Notes: a model not told the origin generated them from the letters alone. A DNA stretch of 64,000 nt from Azadirachta indica (GCA_022749755.1 CM040452.1:5350350-5414349); one strand, 5' to 3'; shown: positions 1 to 11,425, counted from the first letter of the stretch. Numbers and translations are program-made.

Positions 1-43
1 TTAACATATATATGAAAATTCTTTGGTTTTGGGTGGTTTTTAG

Positions 44-1143
44 CTCTGGTATGTGCTTTCAAAGACATTGGCTGAGGATGCGGCTTGGAAATTTGCAAAA
101 GAGAAGGGCCTGGACTTGGTTGCTATTAACCCAGCGATGGTCATTGGTCCTCTCTTGCAGCCAACACTTAATACAAGTGCTGCGGCAGTTCTAAGCTTAA
201 TTAAAGGTATATTTTTGACTGCCTACAAAGGCCGATATTTGCTTTATTTATCTTTTACCTTCATCATTGAAAACAACATATAATGGTATAGAATTAGTTC
301 ATCATTCAGTTGACCCAACTGCTATAGTCTGTGGAATTTCCAGTTTGGCACTGGAGTAGAACTAGCAAATACAATACGTCAATGGTAACCAGTATTTGAT
401 AAACTATCAGTTGCCTGAATTTCCACTTAGTTTGGTACTTTGGCAAATATTAGTAATTGCCTCTGCTGTGTTTTTGCATATATCTATTCTACTTAATTAT
501 TTATTTGGATCTCCACTGCAATTTCTTAGTGCTACTCAACTTTGCTGAAAATAGATGCTTCTATCTTCACCTTTTTCCGTCTTTTGCCTCTTTGATGCAG
601 GAGCACAAACTTTCCCCAATACAACTTTTGGATGGGTTAATGTCAAAGATGTTGCCAATGCACATATACAAGCATTCGAGGTTCCATCAGCCAATGGAAG
701 ATATTGTTTAGTTGAGAAAGTTGCACACTATTCAGAAGTTGTGAATATTTTACGCGAGCTTTACCCTGCTTTCCAGCTTCCAGAGAAGTAAGTATTCTTA
801 TTTCCCTAAATTCCAAAGGCACAGTGGACAAAAAATGTGAGCATTTACATTTGCATTTTACAGCACTTCATTTTTACATATATTTCATCTCATTTTCATC
901 TTAGCATTAAATATCAATGTTATTTTGTTTCAAAATAGTACCATTTTTCTCCCCATATACCAATTAGAAACAATGCAATTTCTGCAAAATATTTGCAGGT
1001 GTTCCGATGACAAGCCATATGTTCCAACATATCAGGTTTCCAAGGAAAAAGCGAAAACGTTGAGCCTCAAGTTCATCCCATTGGAGGTTAGCCTCAAGGA
1101 AACAGTTGAATCTCTGAAGGAGAAGGAATTTATTGACTTTTGA
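44..1143 (+). CDS. Cinnamoyl-CoA reductase-like / short-chain NADPH reductase, 3' part
   Basis: Last three exons, 44-206, 601-787 and 999-1143 (TGA), of an extended short-chain dehydrogenase of the cinnamoyl-CoA reductase / dihydroflavonol reductase / phenylacetaldehyde reductase family. These enzymes reduce aldehydes, ketones or CoA thioesters with NADPH in the cytosol. Exon phases join cleanly: the Gly codon is split at 206/601 and the Lys codon at 787/999. The first visible exon opens with [11 protein letters not shown], which contains the family's catalytic YxxxK (Tyr and Lys). It is followed by the conserved INPAMVIGP segment. The next exon carries [12 protein letters not shown] and NGRYCLVE, typical of the substrate-binding half. 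The last exon ends in [10 protein letters not shown]. The N-terminal Rossmann fold (GxxGxxG) lies before the window. No defect is visible. Family membership is secure; the exact substrate cannot be read from this part. Confidence 0.9.
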
Positions 1144-2536
1144 GTCCTGGTAGATCATTCATAGGTCTATAATAAATAAATGTTGGTGTCTTTGGAATTG
1201 TCTTTTTCCTTGTTTCAGGACTTTCCAGCTTGTTTTATATTCCATGTTCGAAAAGTGGAATTCTACTGGTTTGGTTTGAGATAACAGTAGAAATGGTGGA
1301 TGATCCTCTTTAAACTTATATGAAATGAAGACATAATTGATATATGTTATGGTGGGGTACATTCTTCTGAGAGTACATTATGTAAATTATGTTGCCAGCT
1401 CGATTTGAAAGACTTAAAAGGCCTGTTTGTTCTTTTATCCGAAATGTGAAAAAATTTTAAATTTGAATAACTGGAATACATAAAATTAAATAATTGTTAA
1501 TAATATGTTTGTTTTTATTTATTATATTTGAATATATAAATAGATGAAAAGTAATAATTTTACCTATCATATCATTATAAATAATTAAGATAAGAATAAA
1601 CAAATGTTAATCTGTAAATAAAATATATATATAGCTAAAATATATATATATATAATCTAAGTAAAATATTATTTGTAAAATATAGAAATTTATAATACAT
1701 TAATAAATATTGTATTACTAATTATTGAAAAATGATATTATTATTTATTTTATCAATATATTTCAAATAAATATATTGTATTTTGTTAAATTTTAAGGAT
1801 TCAATTTTTTTTTGTTAGATAACTATTATTGTTGAAAAATGATATTATTATTTATTTTATCAATATATTTTAAACAAATATATTGTATTTCGTTAAATTT
1901 TAAAGATTTAATTTTTTTTGGTTAAATAATTACAACTATGACTTTTTAATGAATTAAAATTTTAATGAATATTTTTAAAATTATTATAACTAATTAAATT
2001 TAATAGACTAAACTTCATAGACTTATGAATCTTTCTTTATCTGTTATATTCAAGAGTTACATCTATAACATTACTTTCCTTGATAATAATAACATTTATT
2101 GGTATACACTTTAATTGAAATTTTTTTTTTTTTTGAAAGTTAATTAAAAATGGCTCAAAATTATTAAATTAAATGTAATTACAGTTGCCAGAAATTCAAA
2201 ATAAAAAAGTGAATAATTGCTCTATGATGTATAACATGATTCTTAAAAATACTCAAAAAAAATGTAATTAAGAATATTTTTGGAATCATGAGTTTTAAAT
2301 TAAATTTTAATATATAGCCTTCATTATCATTTCTGTTTATGCTTTCCCTATTGCTTAAGATAAAATATATATATATATATATATAACATATAATAATATC
2401 TCAAAAAAATTAAAAAAAATATATATTACGATAATTATCATCTGTAAAGTTAGAAGGTATAGAATATTGTAAAACTCTATCGTAAAATTTACAACTTCTT
2501 CTGTGAGAAGACAAGGAGAAGGTTACGTCTGCTACA
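1144..2536. other. AT-rich spacer between reductase and NAC gene
   Basis: No coding potential seen. After the 3' UTR of the reductase the sequence becomes very AT-rich, with (TA)n runs near 1625-1655 and 2365-2386. A tandem duplication lies at about 1722-1932 and is listed separately. The last ~130 bases should hold the promoter and 5' UTR of the NAC gene, but no clear element decides the start. Confidence 0.6.
1722..1932. repeat. Two-copy tandem duplication, period ~107 bp
   Basis: A stretch beginning TTGAAAAATGATATTATTAT near 1725 recurs near 1832. Both copies continue through TTTATTTTATCAATATATTT, a TATATTGTATTT block and GTTAAATTTTAA. The two differ by scattered substitutions and small indels. 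This is a local AT-rich duplication with no coding content. Confidence 0.75.
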
Positions 2537-3850
2537 ATGTCTTCTTCTGGAAGAGAAATTGCTTCAAACACCAGCGGCATTACTATCGGACGCAACCCTA
2601 GAAGGACTCTACAACCACAAGACCTCGCTACCAAAACAAAGCGGCCTCGATCTCGATCCTCAGCTTCCAAAATATACAAACTGTTAAACCGTTCTTTCCT
2701 TCCTGAACCTCCGAGTACAAAAGTCGGCTGCAGTACTGATGGTGATGATGAAGAAGAGGAAGAAGAACAGAGAAAACATGTGGGCACTGCCCCTGATGCT
2801 TATTTCAATTCTTTCCCTCCCGGTTATCGGTTCCGTCCTTTCGACCTGGAGCTTGTTATTCATTACCTGAAGAGGAAGGTGATGAAGGAGCCTTTGCCTT
2901 CCAACAGGATCAATGAGGTTGATATATACCAGTACAATCCTGAGCAGCTTGCAGGTATTGAACCACTGTGTTTTTTTCTTTTTCAACTTTTTGAAATTTT
3001 TAGTGTGTTTTTGTATATTTTTTCTCTTGTTTACATACTGAACTTTTGTGGTTTAGGGGTTTTATTTTTAATTGAAGAAGAGTAGTGATAGGCATTTAGG
3101 GTTTTAGAATTAGTTTTTAGACTAAGGAGTACTGATTTACAGTGTACTTAAGATCCGACTAGATTCGTAATAACTTAGACTTTAGATTGAACAGTTCAGC
3201 TAACAGTTATTATGATTTAATTATTCCAAGATATTACGCCTGTTAAACATATTTACATACATAGGCATAGTATAGATTGATCAGCCTTTCAAATTAATTC
3301 TATCATCATATTTGGCCAATCTACATATTTTCTTGCATAACCCTAATGTACGTACTAACCCAACGACAGACATTAGGGTTTTGCAACTAATTATGTTTAT
3401 TTAATTATGGTGATTTAATTTATTAATCTGTTCAGTTCTTGTTCTTATATTGATATAGAAGTATGTATAACTAAGTTTCTGTATGTATGTTTACCTAACG
3501 TAATTTTTTTTTTCTGTTTCACATAATATAAATAGAGAGGTATAAGAGACATGGAGAGGATGAAATGTATTTCTTCACACCAAGAAATAAGAAGTATCCA
3601 AACGGAAATCGACCAAATCGAGCAGCGGCCAATGGATATTGGAGAGCAAGTGGAATTGACAAATCAATCATGTTTCAGAAACAAAAAGTAGGGTTCAAGA
3701 AGACATTGGTTTACTATAATGGAAAATTTTCTCAAGGTGAAAAGACTAATTGGATTATGCATGAATTTAGAGTTAATCATCCTCCTCCAAGAATCAAAAC
3801 TGGTTCAAATGACATGAGGGTATGTTATTTCTTTATAAATTTCATTTTTA

Positions 3851-3883
<33 letters not shown>

Positions 3884-4391
3884 GATGAATTATTACTGAA
3901 ATCTTTTTCTTTTTCTTTCTTTTGCTTTGCAGTTGGATGATTGGGTTTTGTGTAGGATTTACAAAAAAATAAATAAATATGATGTTGTGGTTGATTCTAA
4001 AGGCCATACTATGAACCAGATGATTTCCCAGATTGGAATCCAAGCTCCTCATTTCAGCAGCATTAGTCCTCTTCAGAGCATGGCTAATATCCAAACTACT
4101 CATTTCAGCAACATTCCTCTTCATAGCATGGCTAATAACAACGAGCTATCGGATCCCAATTTTGGTATTACAATGGAGATGCTGGAACCATCACAACTTT
4201 CCACTTCTGCAGGGTCAACTGGCTATCCAACAAAGGACCTTCCTTGGAGTTCTATGTCAATGGAGTTTCAAGATGAAAACATTTGGAGCAGCTTTATGTC
4301 TCAAGAAAACTTTAATTTTGATCCTGAACTTGATTTCTTCAATGGTATCCCAAATGACTCTTCTGTGATCTCCCCAAATTATATTGATTGA
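2537..4391 (+). CDS. NAC-domain transcription factor with long N-terminal extension
   Basis: Three exons, 2537-2954, 3536-3819 and 3933-4391 (TGA), join in phase to give 386 aa, the classical three-exon NAC layout. The NAC DNA-binding domain starts at about residue 93 with [19 protein letters not shown] (subdomain A). It continues through [15 protein letters not shown] and [20 protein letters not shown] to [28 protein letters not shown] and [14 protein letters not shown] proteins are plant-specific nuclear regulators that dimerise through this domain. Residues 1-92 are an unusual extension with basic [10 protein letters not shown] and an acidic DDEEEEEE run; most NACs begin within about 20 residues of subdomain A. 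The C-terminal exon has near-repeated [14 protein letters not shown] segments and an acidic, aromatic tail that is a likely activation region. The subgroup is not certain. The start at 2537 is the only upstream in-frame Met; a shorter start would cut the domain. Confidence 0.88.
3852..3884 (+). repeat. (CT)n(AT)n microsatellite in NAC intron 2
   Basis: A CT dinucleotide run followed directly by a TA run lies in the second intron, between exons 2 and 3. It is a simple compound microsatellite. Confidence 0.9.
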
Positions 4392-4539
4392 AATTAGTGA
4401 CAATTAGATTTCATGGATTATTTAGTGACAATAATTAGTTTTCTTAGAAGCTTAGGTCATTATATTATTTTGGATTACTTCGTCTACTATTTTGGTAACC
4501 AAGTGAGTGTATATTATTTTCAGGGACATGGTTCGTATG

Positions 4540-4573
<34 letters not shown>

Positions 4574-6304
4574 ACAGAATTATTTCCTTAAAGTTTTTGC
4601 ATTTTGGGTTAATTAATATTAAAGTTGTTGCCCTTTTTCAGCCATTGTTTCAGTGGTCGTGAAGATTTTATTTGAGCTTCACCTTGCTTTCATGGCCAGC
4701 TTCCATACCCTTTCAGTAAGTTTTACTACATTTTGATGTAATTTATTTTTCTTATTCATGACAAGTTAAAAATTATATTACCATCAATCGCACTTGTAAG
4801 TTCTTTTGAGTATATTTGTGTTTTATATAACATTAAAAGTTCTATAATAAAAAATTTGACTTCTTAATTTTCCAATTAACTTCAAATAAATGCAAATAAA
4901 TAGAATTAGATAGTCTCTATACATCTTACACTCAGAAAAGTATGATAAGTAGGGATAGGCAAAAATATTCAATTAAATTGAATTGAATCAAAGCAAACTG
5001 TTCGATTTGCTTTGATTTAATTTTAAGAGTAAGTTCGATTTCAATAAGTTCTAAACCAATTGGTTTAACCAAACCCTAATCTAAATTGATTGTAAAACTT
5101 TTTTTATCCCCTATTATTTAAAAAATTATAAGTAATAATTTATATAAAAATAAGAAAAAAAATATTATAATTTTAAAAATTAGCTATTTTTTTTAATTAT
5201 TGTATAATATAAAAATTTAAATGAAAATATTCAAAATTTCAAATTTAAAACTAAAACTAAAACTCATAATTGAAGTGGAATCGAAATACAATGTAAGAAC
5301 CGAATTTGGACCCGAACCAAATTGAACCGAACTAATTTAGTTCGATTTAAGTCAATTTCATATAAAAACCAAATCGAATCCAATTTTACCCACCCCTAAT
5401 GATAACGTTTGTTATTTTGAAGTTTACAAAAGCTTACTTTTAATACAATTTGAAAATATTTCTTTTCCATTCTGATTTTTCTTTATTAACCTTTACATGG
5501 TTCATTTATTGGTTTTTTAATATAGTACTATTACGACTATAAAGACTTTGAATGCTCTGGAAGTTCAGAATTTGACGGCTTAAAACTATTAAATTTTATA
5601 TTGTATTTATGTAATCTCTCACTAATTTCAACTCACTTTAAAATTAAAAAAAGAAAGTTATTCTTAAACCTCACAAACATAATTGGTAAATTCGAATCTT
5701 GATGTAAACTACATGCATATAATTAGAATCTACGGTACTCTTCTTAATTTATGACTCAATTTATACAACAAATTTTACAGGATTTTTCTATTTATTTCTT
5801 TGAATAATTAATTATATACTGCCTTTACATTTCTTTTGATTAGACAATTTTGAATTTGTATTTTATGCTGCTCCGTCCTTGTTAAATATGTTATAAACTT
5901 ACTAAACCTATATGAAAAAATAAACAAAATCGAAAATAATTGTACAGCTATCGATTTGAATACGCTATAATTGAAATAAAAGCAAATATTTTTCACTTTT
6001 GAAACATTTATTTAATGTTTTCACATTTCTTTCCCTCTGAAATTATATAACTTTGGAGCCGAACCAAATTGATAGAATTTCGCTTTGTATTTCTGCATGC
6101 ATACAAATACATATATATGCATATGGGTATGTTAGTAATCAATCCACACATAACTTTCTCCATATCTTAATAGCTTATTAGACACAAATTTTTTGACAAT
6201 TAGAAATCAATCGGATTCAAGTCATAGGAAAAAATATAATATTAAAGACTGTTGTTCATTTTATAATAAATTTCAAAGATTATATTCAAGTTCAAGAAAG
6301 TTGA
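4392..6304. other. Spacer downstream of NAC gene, with a small transposon relic
   Basis: Non-coding and AT-rich. It holds a (TA)n microsatellite near 4542-4571 and the hAT-like MITE listed at 4950-5398. From about 6001 to 6130 there is a segment that reappears, diverged, near 7010-7200. No open frame looks genic. Confidence 0.6.
4950..5398. mobile_element. hAT-like MITE (449 bp) with ~8-bp target duplication
   Basis: The left end TAGGGATAGGCAAA is mirrored by the right end TTTACCCACCCCTA, whose reverse complement is TAGGGGTGGGTAAA. The flanks are ATGATAAG on the left (4942-4949) and ATGATAAC on the right (5399-5406), a 7/8 match. The 8-bp duplication and the TAGGGGTGGG-type ends suit the hAT superfamily. 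The interior is AT-rich with pairs of GAACCGAA / TTCGATTT motifs and no ORF, so it is non-autonomous. Related CCGAACTAAATTGA fragments occur at 7097 and 6060. Confidence 0.65.
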
Positions 6305-6690
6305 ATGGAGAGGCATATCATTTCCCAGATAGGAACCCCTGAAGCTCCTGATTCCAGCAGCCATCCTCTTCATAGCATGGCTAATATTCAAACTTCTCAT
6401 TTCAGCAACAATCCTCTTCATAGGATGGCTAATAACAACGAGCTATCGAATCCCAGTTTTGGTATTACGTCAGAGATGTTGGAACCAATACAACTCTTCA
6501 CATCTACAGAGGTTAAGTAATTATCCAACAAATGAACTTACTTGGAGTTCTATGTCAATGGAGCTTCAAGACAACAACATTTGGAGCAGTTCTATATCTC
6601 AAGAAAATTTTAATTTTGATTTGGAACTTAGAATTTTTTAATGGTATCCCAAATGACTCTTCCCCGTGGCCTCTCTAAATTATATTGATT
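6305..6690 (+). pseudogene. Duplicated relic of the NAC C-terminal exon
   Basis: The reading frame from 6305 gives ISQIGTPEAPDSSSH, HPLHSMANIQTSHF and NNELSNPSFGIT, a close match to the C-terminal exon of the NAC gene at 2537-4391. A small change near 6516 introduces a stop after STEVK. The similarity then continues in another frame ([29 protein letters not shown]) until a further frame change near 6640. The NAC domain exons are absent, so this cannot encode a DNA-binding protein. Similarity runs on into the 3' flank: 6690-6960 resembles 4390-4700. It is therefore a genomic segment duplication rather than a retrocopy. Confidence 0.85.
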
Positions 6691-8346
6691 CACATTAGTG
6701 ACAATTAGATTTCATGGATTATTTAGTGATAATAAGTTTTCTTAGAAACTTAGGTAATTATATCATTTTGAATTATTTGATTTATCATTTTAGGAACCGA
6801 GTAAGTTTAAATTATTTTTGAGGACATATATTTATGCAATTTATTTATATATTTTTAAGGCCAGAATTATTTGTTTGAAGTTTTAGTATTTGAGTTAATT
6901 AATATTAAGGTTATTGTCAGTTTTTTAGTGATTACGAAGATTTCCAACTTTTATACCATACCAATAAGTTTGCTTATTAATAGTTAAAGAAAAAGATGTA
7001 TTATTTACTTTTGAAACATTTACTTATTTTATTTCCTTTCTTAGCATTTATTTATTTTATTTCATTTCTTACCCTTTATCAAATTATAAAACTTGGAACC
7101 GAACTAAATTGAGAGAACTTCGGTTTGGTTTTGGTGATTCAGTTCGGTTTGGTTCTTGAATTTTCTGCAAGCACACAAATAAATACTTGCATTTAGGTAT
7201 GTAAATAATGGATGCACTTATAGCTCTACGTATTTGAATAAGTTTTTAGACATAAACAAATATCTCAATATATTCTAATAATTTATTATAATTTAATAAA
7301 TATAAATATTTTATATGTTTTATAGCATTGTCCAATATATCCATCAATTTTGTATAAATTTAATATCCTACTATTTACTTGAGGCAACATATATAGTTCA
7401 TGTTAAAATAATTTTTTTTGACAATTATTAGAAATTAGTCGAAAATCCAGGTCACATGAAGAAAGCTTTATTCTTATATAATAACAAAAATAAAATATTA
7501 AAATTTTTTATTTTATAATAAATTTTAAAGATTAAATTCAAGCTAAAGAATGTTAAAAAGAGAGATATCATCTGGTAAGGGATCATAATTGAACTTATAA
7601 ATATATTACTATTCTGAAGTAAAATTCAAAGAATAATCCCCCTTAAAATGAATGTTGAGTCAGTGAAATATTTTATATCTTGTTATTTTACTTCAATTTT
7701 TGTAATTGCTAAAATTTTTATGTTATATCCTTTTTCCTTAAAATACTCTCTTCTATTTATTTTAAATAATTTTTTTTTTCATCAAAGTTTGTGACAGAAA
7801 AATAATTCAATGCCTTTATAGTGAGTATTTAACAATTAAAGACTGAAAGGATTTAACTCTTGAAAAGAAAATCAGGGACACTTATTATATAATAATAGTT
7901 GGTTAATCTAGGACACAGTCCATAATAGCTAGAACTCCCTAACTCCAACTTCCAATTATATATAAACTTGAAATTAATTTAAAATTGTTTACAAAGTACT
8001 GAGTATATATTGCGTACGTCATTAATACCTACCTAAATATTTTTTGCGTTCTGCCATAATTCTTATCAGCCATTTCTGTTATTGTTAGCCAATGAATAAG
8101 TATGGAAATATTATTCTCCAGACAATCCCTCCAAGGTTATATATTTAGTATGTAAATTGTTATAATTATGATGAATTAATTCATTAAATATATTTAGATT
8201 AAGTTGTGCTCCACGATCGATATTTACCAAAAGATTGTAAAAATTTTGAAAACTGTGATGCAATTGAATTATTATGAATACGAGTAGAAGAGCATTAATT
8301 TGGGAGAATTTAAGGGAGAGTGATACTTCTCGAGCTTCCCTAGAGA
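6691..8346. other. AT-rich spacer with decayed NAC 3' flank
   Basis: The first ~270 bases match the 3' flank of the intact NAC gene. Around 7010-7200 there is a second copy of the segment at 6001-6130, including CTTGGAACCGAACTAAATTG. The rest is AT-rich with no gene-like frame. Confidence 0.55.
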
Positions 8347-8598
8347 ATGATGGAGAAGGAGAAGGCATCGCCATATAAAGAAGAACCAGTGCTGCATGTC
8401 GTTGGTGCTCATCAGCTTCAAACACAGAAAAATACAGACAACAGGAAAATAATGGAGATGAGGCAACAACCACTTGGTTTTACAATGCCGGCTCCATTGC
8501 AGTTCTCGATGAATACCTGGGACTCTACGTCGACAGGTTGCTGTAATGATAATTGGATCAGCACATATCAACATAATCCACCACCTTTTCAGCCGTAG
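8347..8598 (+). CDS. Hypothetical small ORF (83 aa), not recognised
   Basis: A frame from ATG at 8347 to TAG at 8596-8598 encodes 83 residues, starting MMEKEKASPYKEEPVLHVVG and ending in YQHNPPPFQP. It is locally richer in GC than its flanks. It is polar, with Gln, Pro, Met and Asn, and has no membrane segment or known motif. The composition resembles the low-complexity C-terminal exons of the neighbouring NAC genes, and it lies between two NAC loci. It may therefore be a detached relic of such an exon, but no aligned motif proves this. The longer frames on the opposite strand lack any protein-like pattern. Coding status is uncertain. Confidence 0.3.
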   Translation: MMEKEKASPYKEEPVLHVVGAHQLQTQKNTDNRKIMEMRQQPLGFTMPAPLQFSMNTWDSTSTGCCNDNWISTYQHNPPPFQP

Positions 8599-8891
8599 GT
8601 GGACTTCCAAGAATATTTGTCTGTGCTCTTTTGTGCGTAGTTAACTGGTTTGTTCAGGAGAGATTAGTTGTTGAATATTCTTATGATTCTTTATGATAAT
8701 TTCAGTACTATATTATTAAGTATTTTCAACTTCTTTTGTGGACCAAATTTTAGAAAACACTTTTACAATTCTAAATCAGTAATTGATTAAGAGATCGTCA
8801 TAAGCAGAATCCCCAACAGAAGAACAAGAGGTGGTGATGAGATCAGCTCAAATTACGATATAGAATAAAGCAAATAATAAGTAGCAAATAA

Positions 8892-8965
8892 GCTCTCGTA
8901 GCTCAGTTGGTTAGAGCACCCGTTTAGTAAGCGGGAGGTCTTGAGTTCGACTCTCAACGAGAGCA
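8892..8965 (+). tRNA. tRNA-Thr (anticodon AGT)
   Basis: A complete 74-base cloverleaf is visible. The acceptor stem GCTCTCG pairs with CGAGAGC, followed by discriminator A at 8965. The D arm contains GCTCAGTTGGTTAGAGC. The anticodon stem CCCGT/GCGGG encloses the loop TTAGTAA with anticodon AGT. The T arm is TTGAG-TTCGACT-CTCAA. The A box (TAGCTCAGTTGG) and B box (AGTTCGACTC) fit RNA polymerase III promotion. There is no intron. CCA is not encoded, as expected for a nuclear tRNA. A run of T begins shortly downstream (about 8970-8984) and can serve as terminator. Confidence 0.95.
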
Positions 8966-9944
8966 AAATTGTTTATTATTTTTTTCGGATGCAATTAATA
9001 TTATATTTACCAGAATCAAAAATCTAATTAATAGCTTTCAAATATTTCCATGTTATCAATAATTTCAATGAAAATTTTAAATTAGATTTACAATCTTTAT
9101 AAAGTAAATCTAACTTTTATTAAATTAGGGTTTGAGAAAAGAATTAGGACAATAAAAATATTAGAAAGATTGGGTCAAAGAGTTACAAGAAAAAAAAAAG
9201 TAACTAACAAAAATTATTTTACCAATTAATCAATTTAAAATAACTTCAATTATTTTTGTGCTACTTATTTTTTTCGTCTTTCAACTTTTTAGTGAAGAGG
9301 CAAAGGTCCCCAAAAGTGGGAAAAAAAAAAAATTCTAGTTTAAGCCCTTTCAACTCCATTTACTCAAACCTCTCAAGACACAATCACATTATAGTTTGAT
9401 AAAAGAAAAATAACAAAAAATTTTGTAATTTTCTCCGATAAAATATATAATTAGTTGTAATCATGTTGAATTAACAGAAATTGATAGAGTAGATTAATAT
9501 AGCTTTCATGGTATCAAAGCTAATAATTAATGAGGTTTCTTTCCATCCCGCAAGATCTAAACGTATTTTAATGATATATGTTCAGTAATTGTTCTGAGAC
9601 TGGAAAAGCTCAGGAAAGAGGAAACACAGAAATTAATATGTGCTTTTAGATGTTCACAATTTCGGATTAAATTTAGAAGTAGAGAGAAAATAAAATCCGT
9701 ACAAAATTTACAGGCACTCTGAAAATTAAAGGGAATTCATACATTGAAGAATTGTCGTACAAGTTTTACACATGTATTAATTTATGCACAGTTTTCTCTT
9801 GCTGAAATACAAACTCAAATTACAAAGAATTGCCTTGCTCTCAAATAACAAAGAGTTACATTACAAGTGTTAACAGTGTATTTACGCACAGTTTTAATAC
9901 ATTGAAAGAATTGCATTACAAGTTTTGTGAGAGATGGAACTGCT
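8966..9944. other. Spacer between tRNA-Thr and kinase gene
   Basis: AT-rich and non-coding. The right-hand 200-300 bases should contain the 3' UTR of the minus-strand kinase. No repeat or RNA gene recognised. Confidence 0.5.
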
Positions 9945-10970
9945 TCATGCGTCCACGGTGAAGGTTGATCCTCCGTTACTCCTCTTCCTCTTTCGAGTTC
10001 CTGATGCCACTTCTTCTTCAACAGAACCACAAAAATTCTCCCTTGAACAGAAAGAGGAATTGTCCTCTTCTGAACACTCTGAATACTCCCTCTTCAACTC
10101 TCTGAATATGTCGTCATCCACTCTTTGTACAAACGGATTATCCAATAACATCTCAGCAGTGAATCTGTACGTGGGTTTCCTCACAAAACACTTCCTCAAG
10201 AAATCTTTCCCTTCCTCCGAAATCCAGGCTGGAATTTCAGGAATTGAGTGCTCACTGCCAATCTTAAGATAAAGTTCTTGAATGCTGCAGTTTTGTTTGA
10301 GGTCCCAAGCTTGCTTTCCTGTAAGCATCTCAAGAACCACACAACCCAAAGCCCAAATATCTGAAGGAGGCTCCTGCAGGTGATCAACCACGGTTTCTGG
10401 GGCCAAATACAATGGAGTCCCTCTCACACAACAATCGAACTTCTGTTTCTTGCTCTGTCTTGCTCTTTTTGCCAACCCTAAATCGGCAATCTTTGCCACT
10501 AATTTACCAGTTTCATCAATTGGTACAAGCAGAATATTATCCGGTTTCAGATCACAATGAACATAACCACAATCATGAATATGAGCAATCCCTTCAAGAA
10601 CACACCTGGTGAAATGCCTTACCTCATCTTCCGGCAATCCGCAACCTTTAGAACTGTCAATAATATTACCTAGAGTTCCGCCTGAAGCATACTCGATCAG
10701 CAAATTATAAACCATCTCCCCGTGTACACCAGTTGTAGTTTCTTCTCCAAAACACTTAAGAACAAAAGGACAACCCTCGAGATCATCCAGAATCTCTCTC
10801 TCATTCTGGAGAGAAGAAGAAGACGAAAACTCGGCTGATTTAACAGCCATTACAGGCGGGAAAATGGTTGTGTTGAATTTTGGTTTCTTCAAAATAGCCA
10901 TGAAAACAGACCCAAAACTTCCTTTGCCAAGCATCGGACCTCTAAACCATGAAACGCCATGGCTATCCAT
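9945..10970 (-). CDS. MAPKKK-like serine/threonine kinase (MAPKKK17/18 type), intronless
   Basis: A single exon encodes 341 aa. The kinase domain fills residues ~8-285. It has the glycine loop GKGSFGSV (15-22), the ATP-anchoring Lys44 in VMAVKS, and catalytic HCDLKPDN (138-145). The metal site is DLG (163-165) in place of the commoner DFG, and the activation segment ends in GTPLYLAPE (184-192). The length, lack of introns, WFRGPMLGKG start and Ser/acidic C-terminal tail match the small plant MEKK-like clade that contains Arabidopsis MAPKKK13-20. These kinases act at the top of MAP kinase cascades, several of them in abscisic-acid signalling. The basic stretch TRKRKRS near the C-terminus may be a nuclear signal. 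An ACGTG core lies at 11111-11115, about 140 bases upstream of the start, a weak hint of ABA-type control. All catalytic residues are present. The exact orthologue is inferred only. Confidence 0.92.
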   Translation of the reverse strand: MDSHGVSWFRGPMLGKGSFGSVFMAILKKPKFNTTIFPPVMAVKSAEFSSSSSLQNEREILDDLEGCPFVLKCFGEETTTGVHGEMVYNLLIEYASGGTLGNIIDSSKGCGLPEDEVRHFTRCVLEGIAHIHDCGYVHCDLKPDNILLVPIDETGKLVAKIADLGLAKRARQSKKQKFDCCVRGTPLYLAPETVVDHLQEPPSDIWALGCVVLEMLTGKQAWDLKQNCSIQELYLKIGSEHSIPEIPAWISEEGKDFLRKCFVRKPTYRFTAEMLLDNPFVQRVDDDIFRELKREYSECSEEDNSSFCSRENFCGSVEEEVASGTRKRKRSNGGSTFTVDA

Positions 10971-11425
10971 GATTCTTCTACTTCTACTTCTTGAGTTTTT
11001 GTGATCAAAATTGACCTAAATGTCTGCTTTGTATGGTAACAAAAGTGTCGGACTAAGAAAAGAATATGAAGAAATATAAAATACCGTTATCAGCTTGGCG
11101 GGTTGAGGAGACGTGATGTCGTTATATTACGCGCATTCTGAGTTCCGTTGAGCCGTGAGATGCTGACTCGACGAAGAAAGCTAATTTTACTGGGGCCAAG
11201 TTATCCAAATAAGGATATTTTGTAATCTTACAAAAGTAGATTTTTTCAATTATAAATCAAATAGGAAACTCACCTAGTAAGGAGACTCTAATCCCTTTCG
11301 AAGAAGGAAAGCCTAATAGCCTATGACAAAGGAAAGTGAAGTTTATAAATTAATTTGCATCAGACACACAACTTTCTTCCACATAATTTTATATTTGTTA
11401 TTTATTTATCCTGTTTAGGCACATT
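10971..11425. other. Divergent spacer between kinase and broken NAC gene
   Basis: Shared upstream region of the minus-strand kinase and the plus-strand NAC locus. The kinase side is relatively GC-rich (about 11080-11200) and holds ACGTG at 11111-11115. No other element recognised. Confidence 0.45.

Noticed and set aside
8272..8610. Minus-strand ORF of 112 aa
   Set aside because: Rich in Trp, Cys and His with no pattern; overlaps the more protein-like plus-strand frame and has no splice or promoter context.
9934..10272. Plus-strand ORF of 112 aa
   Set aside because: Antisense to the C-terminal part of the MAPKKK-like kinase.
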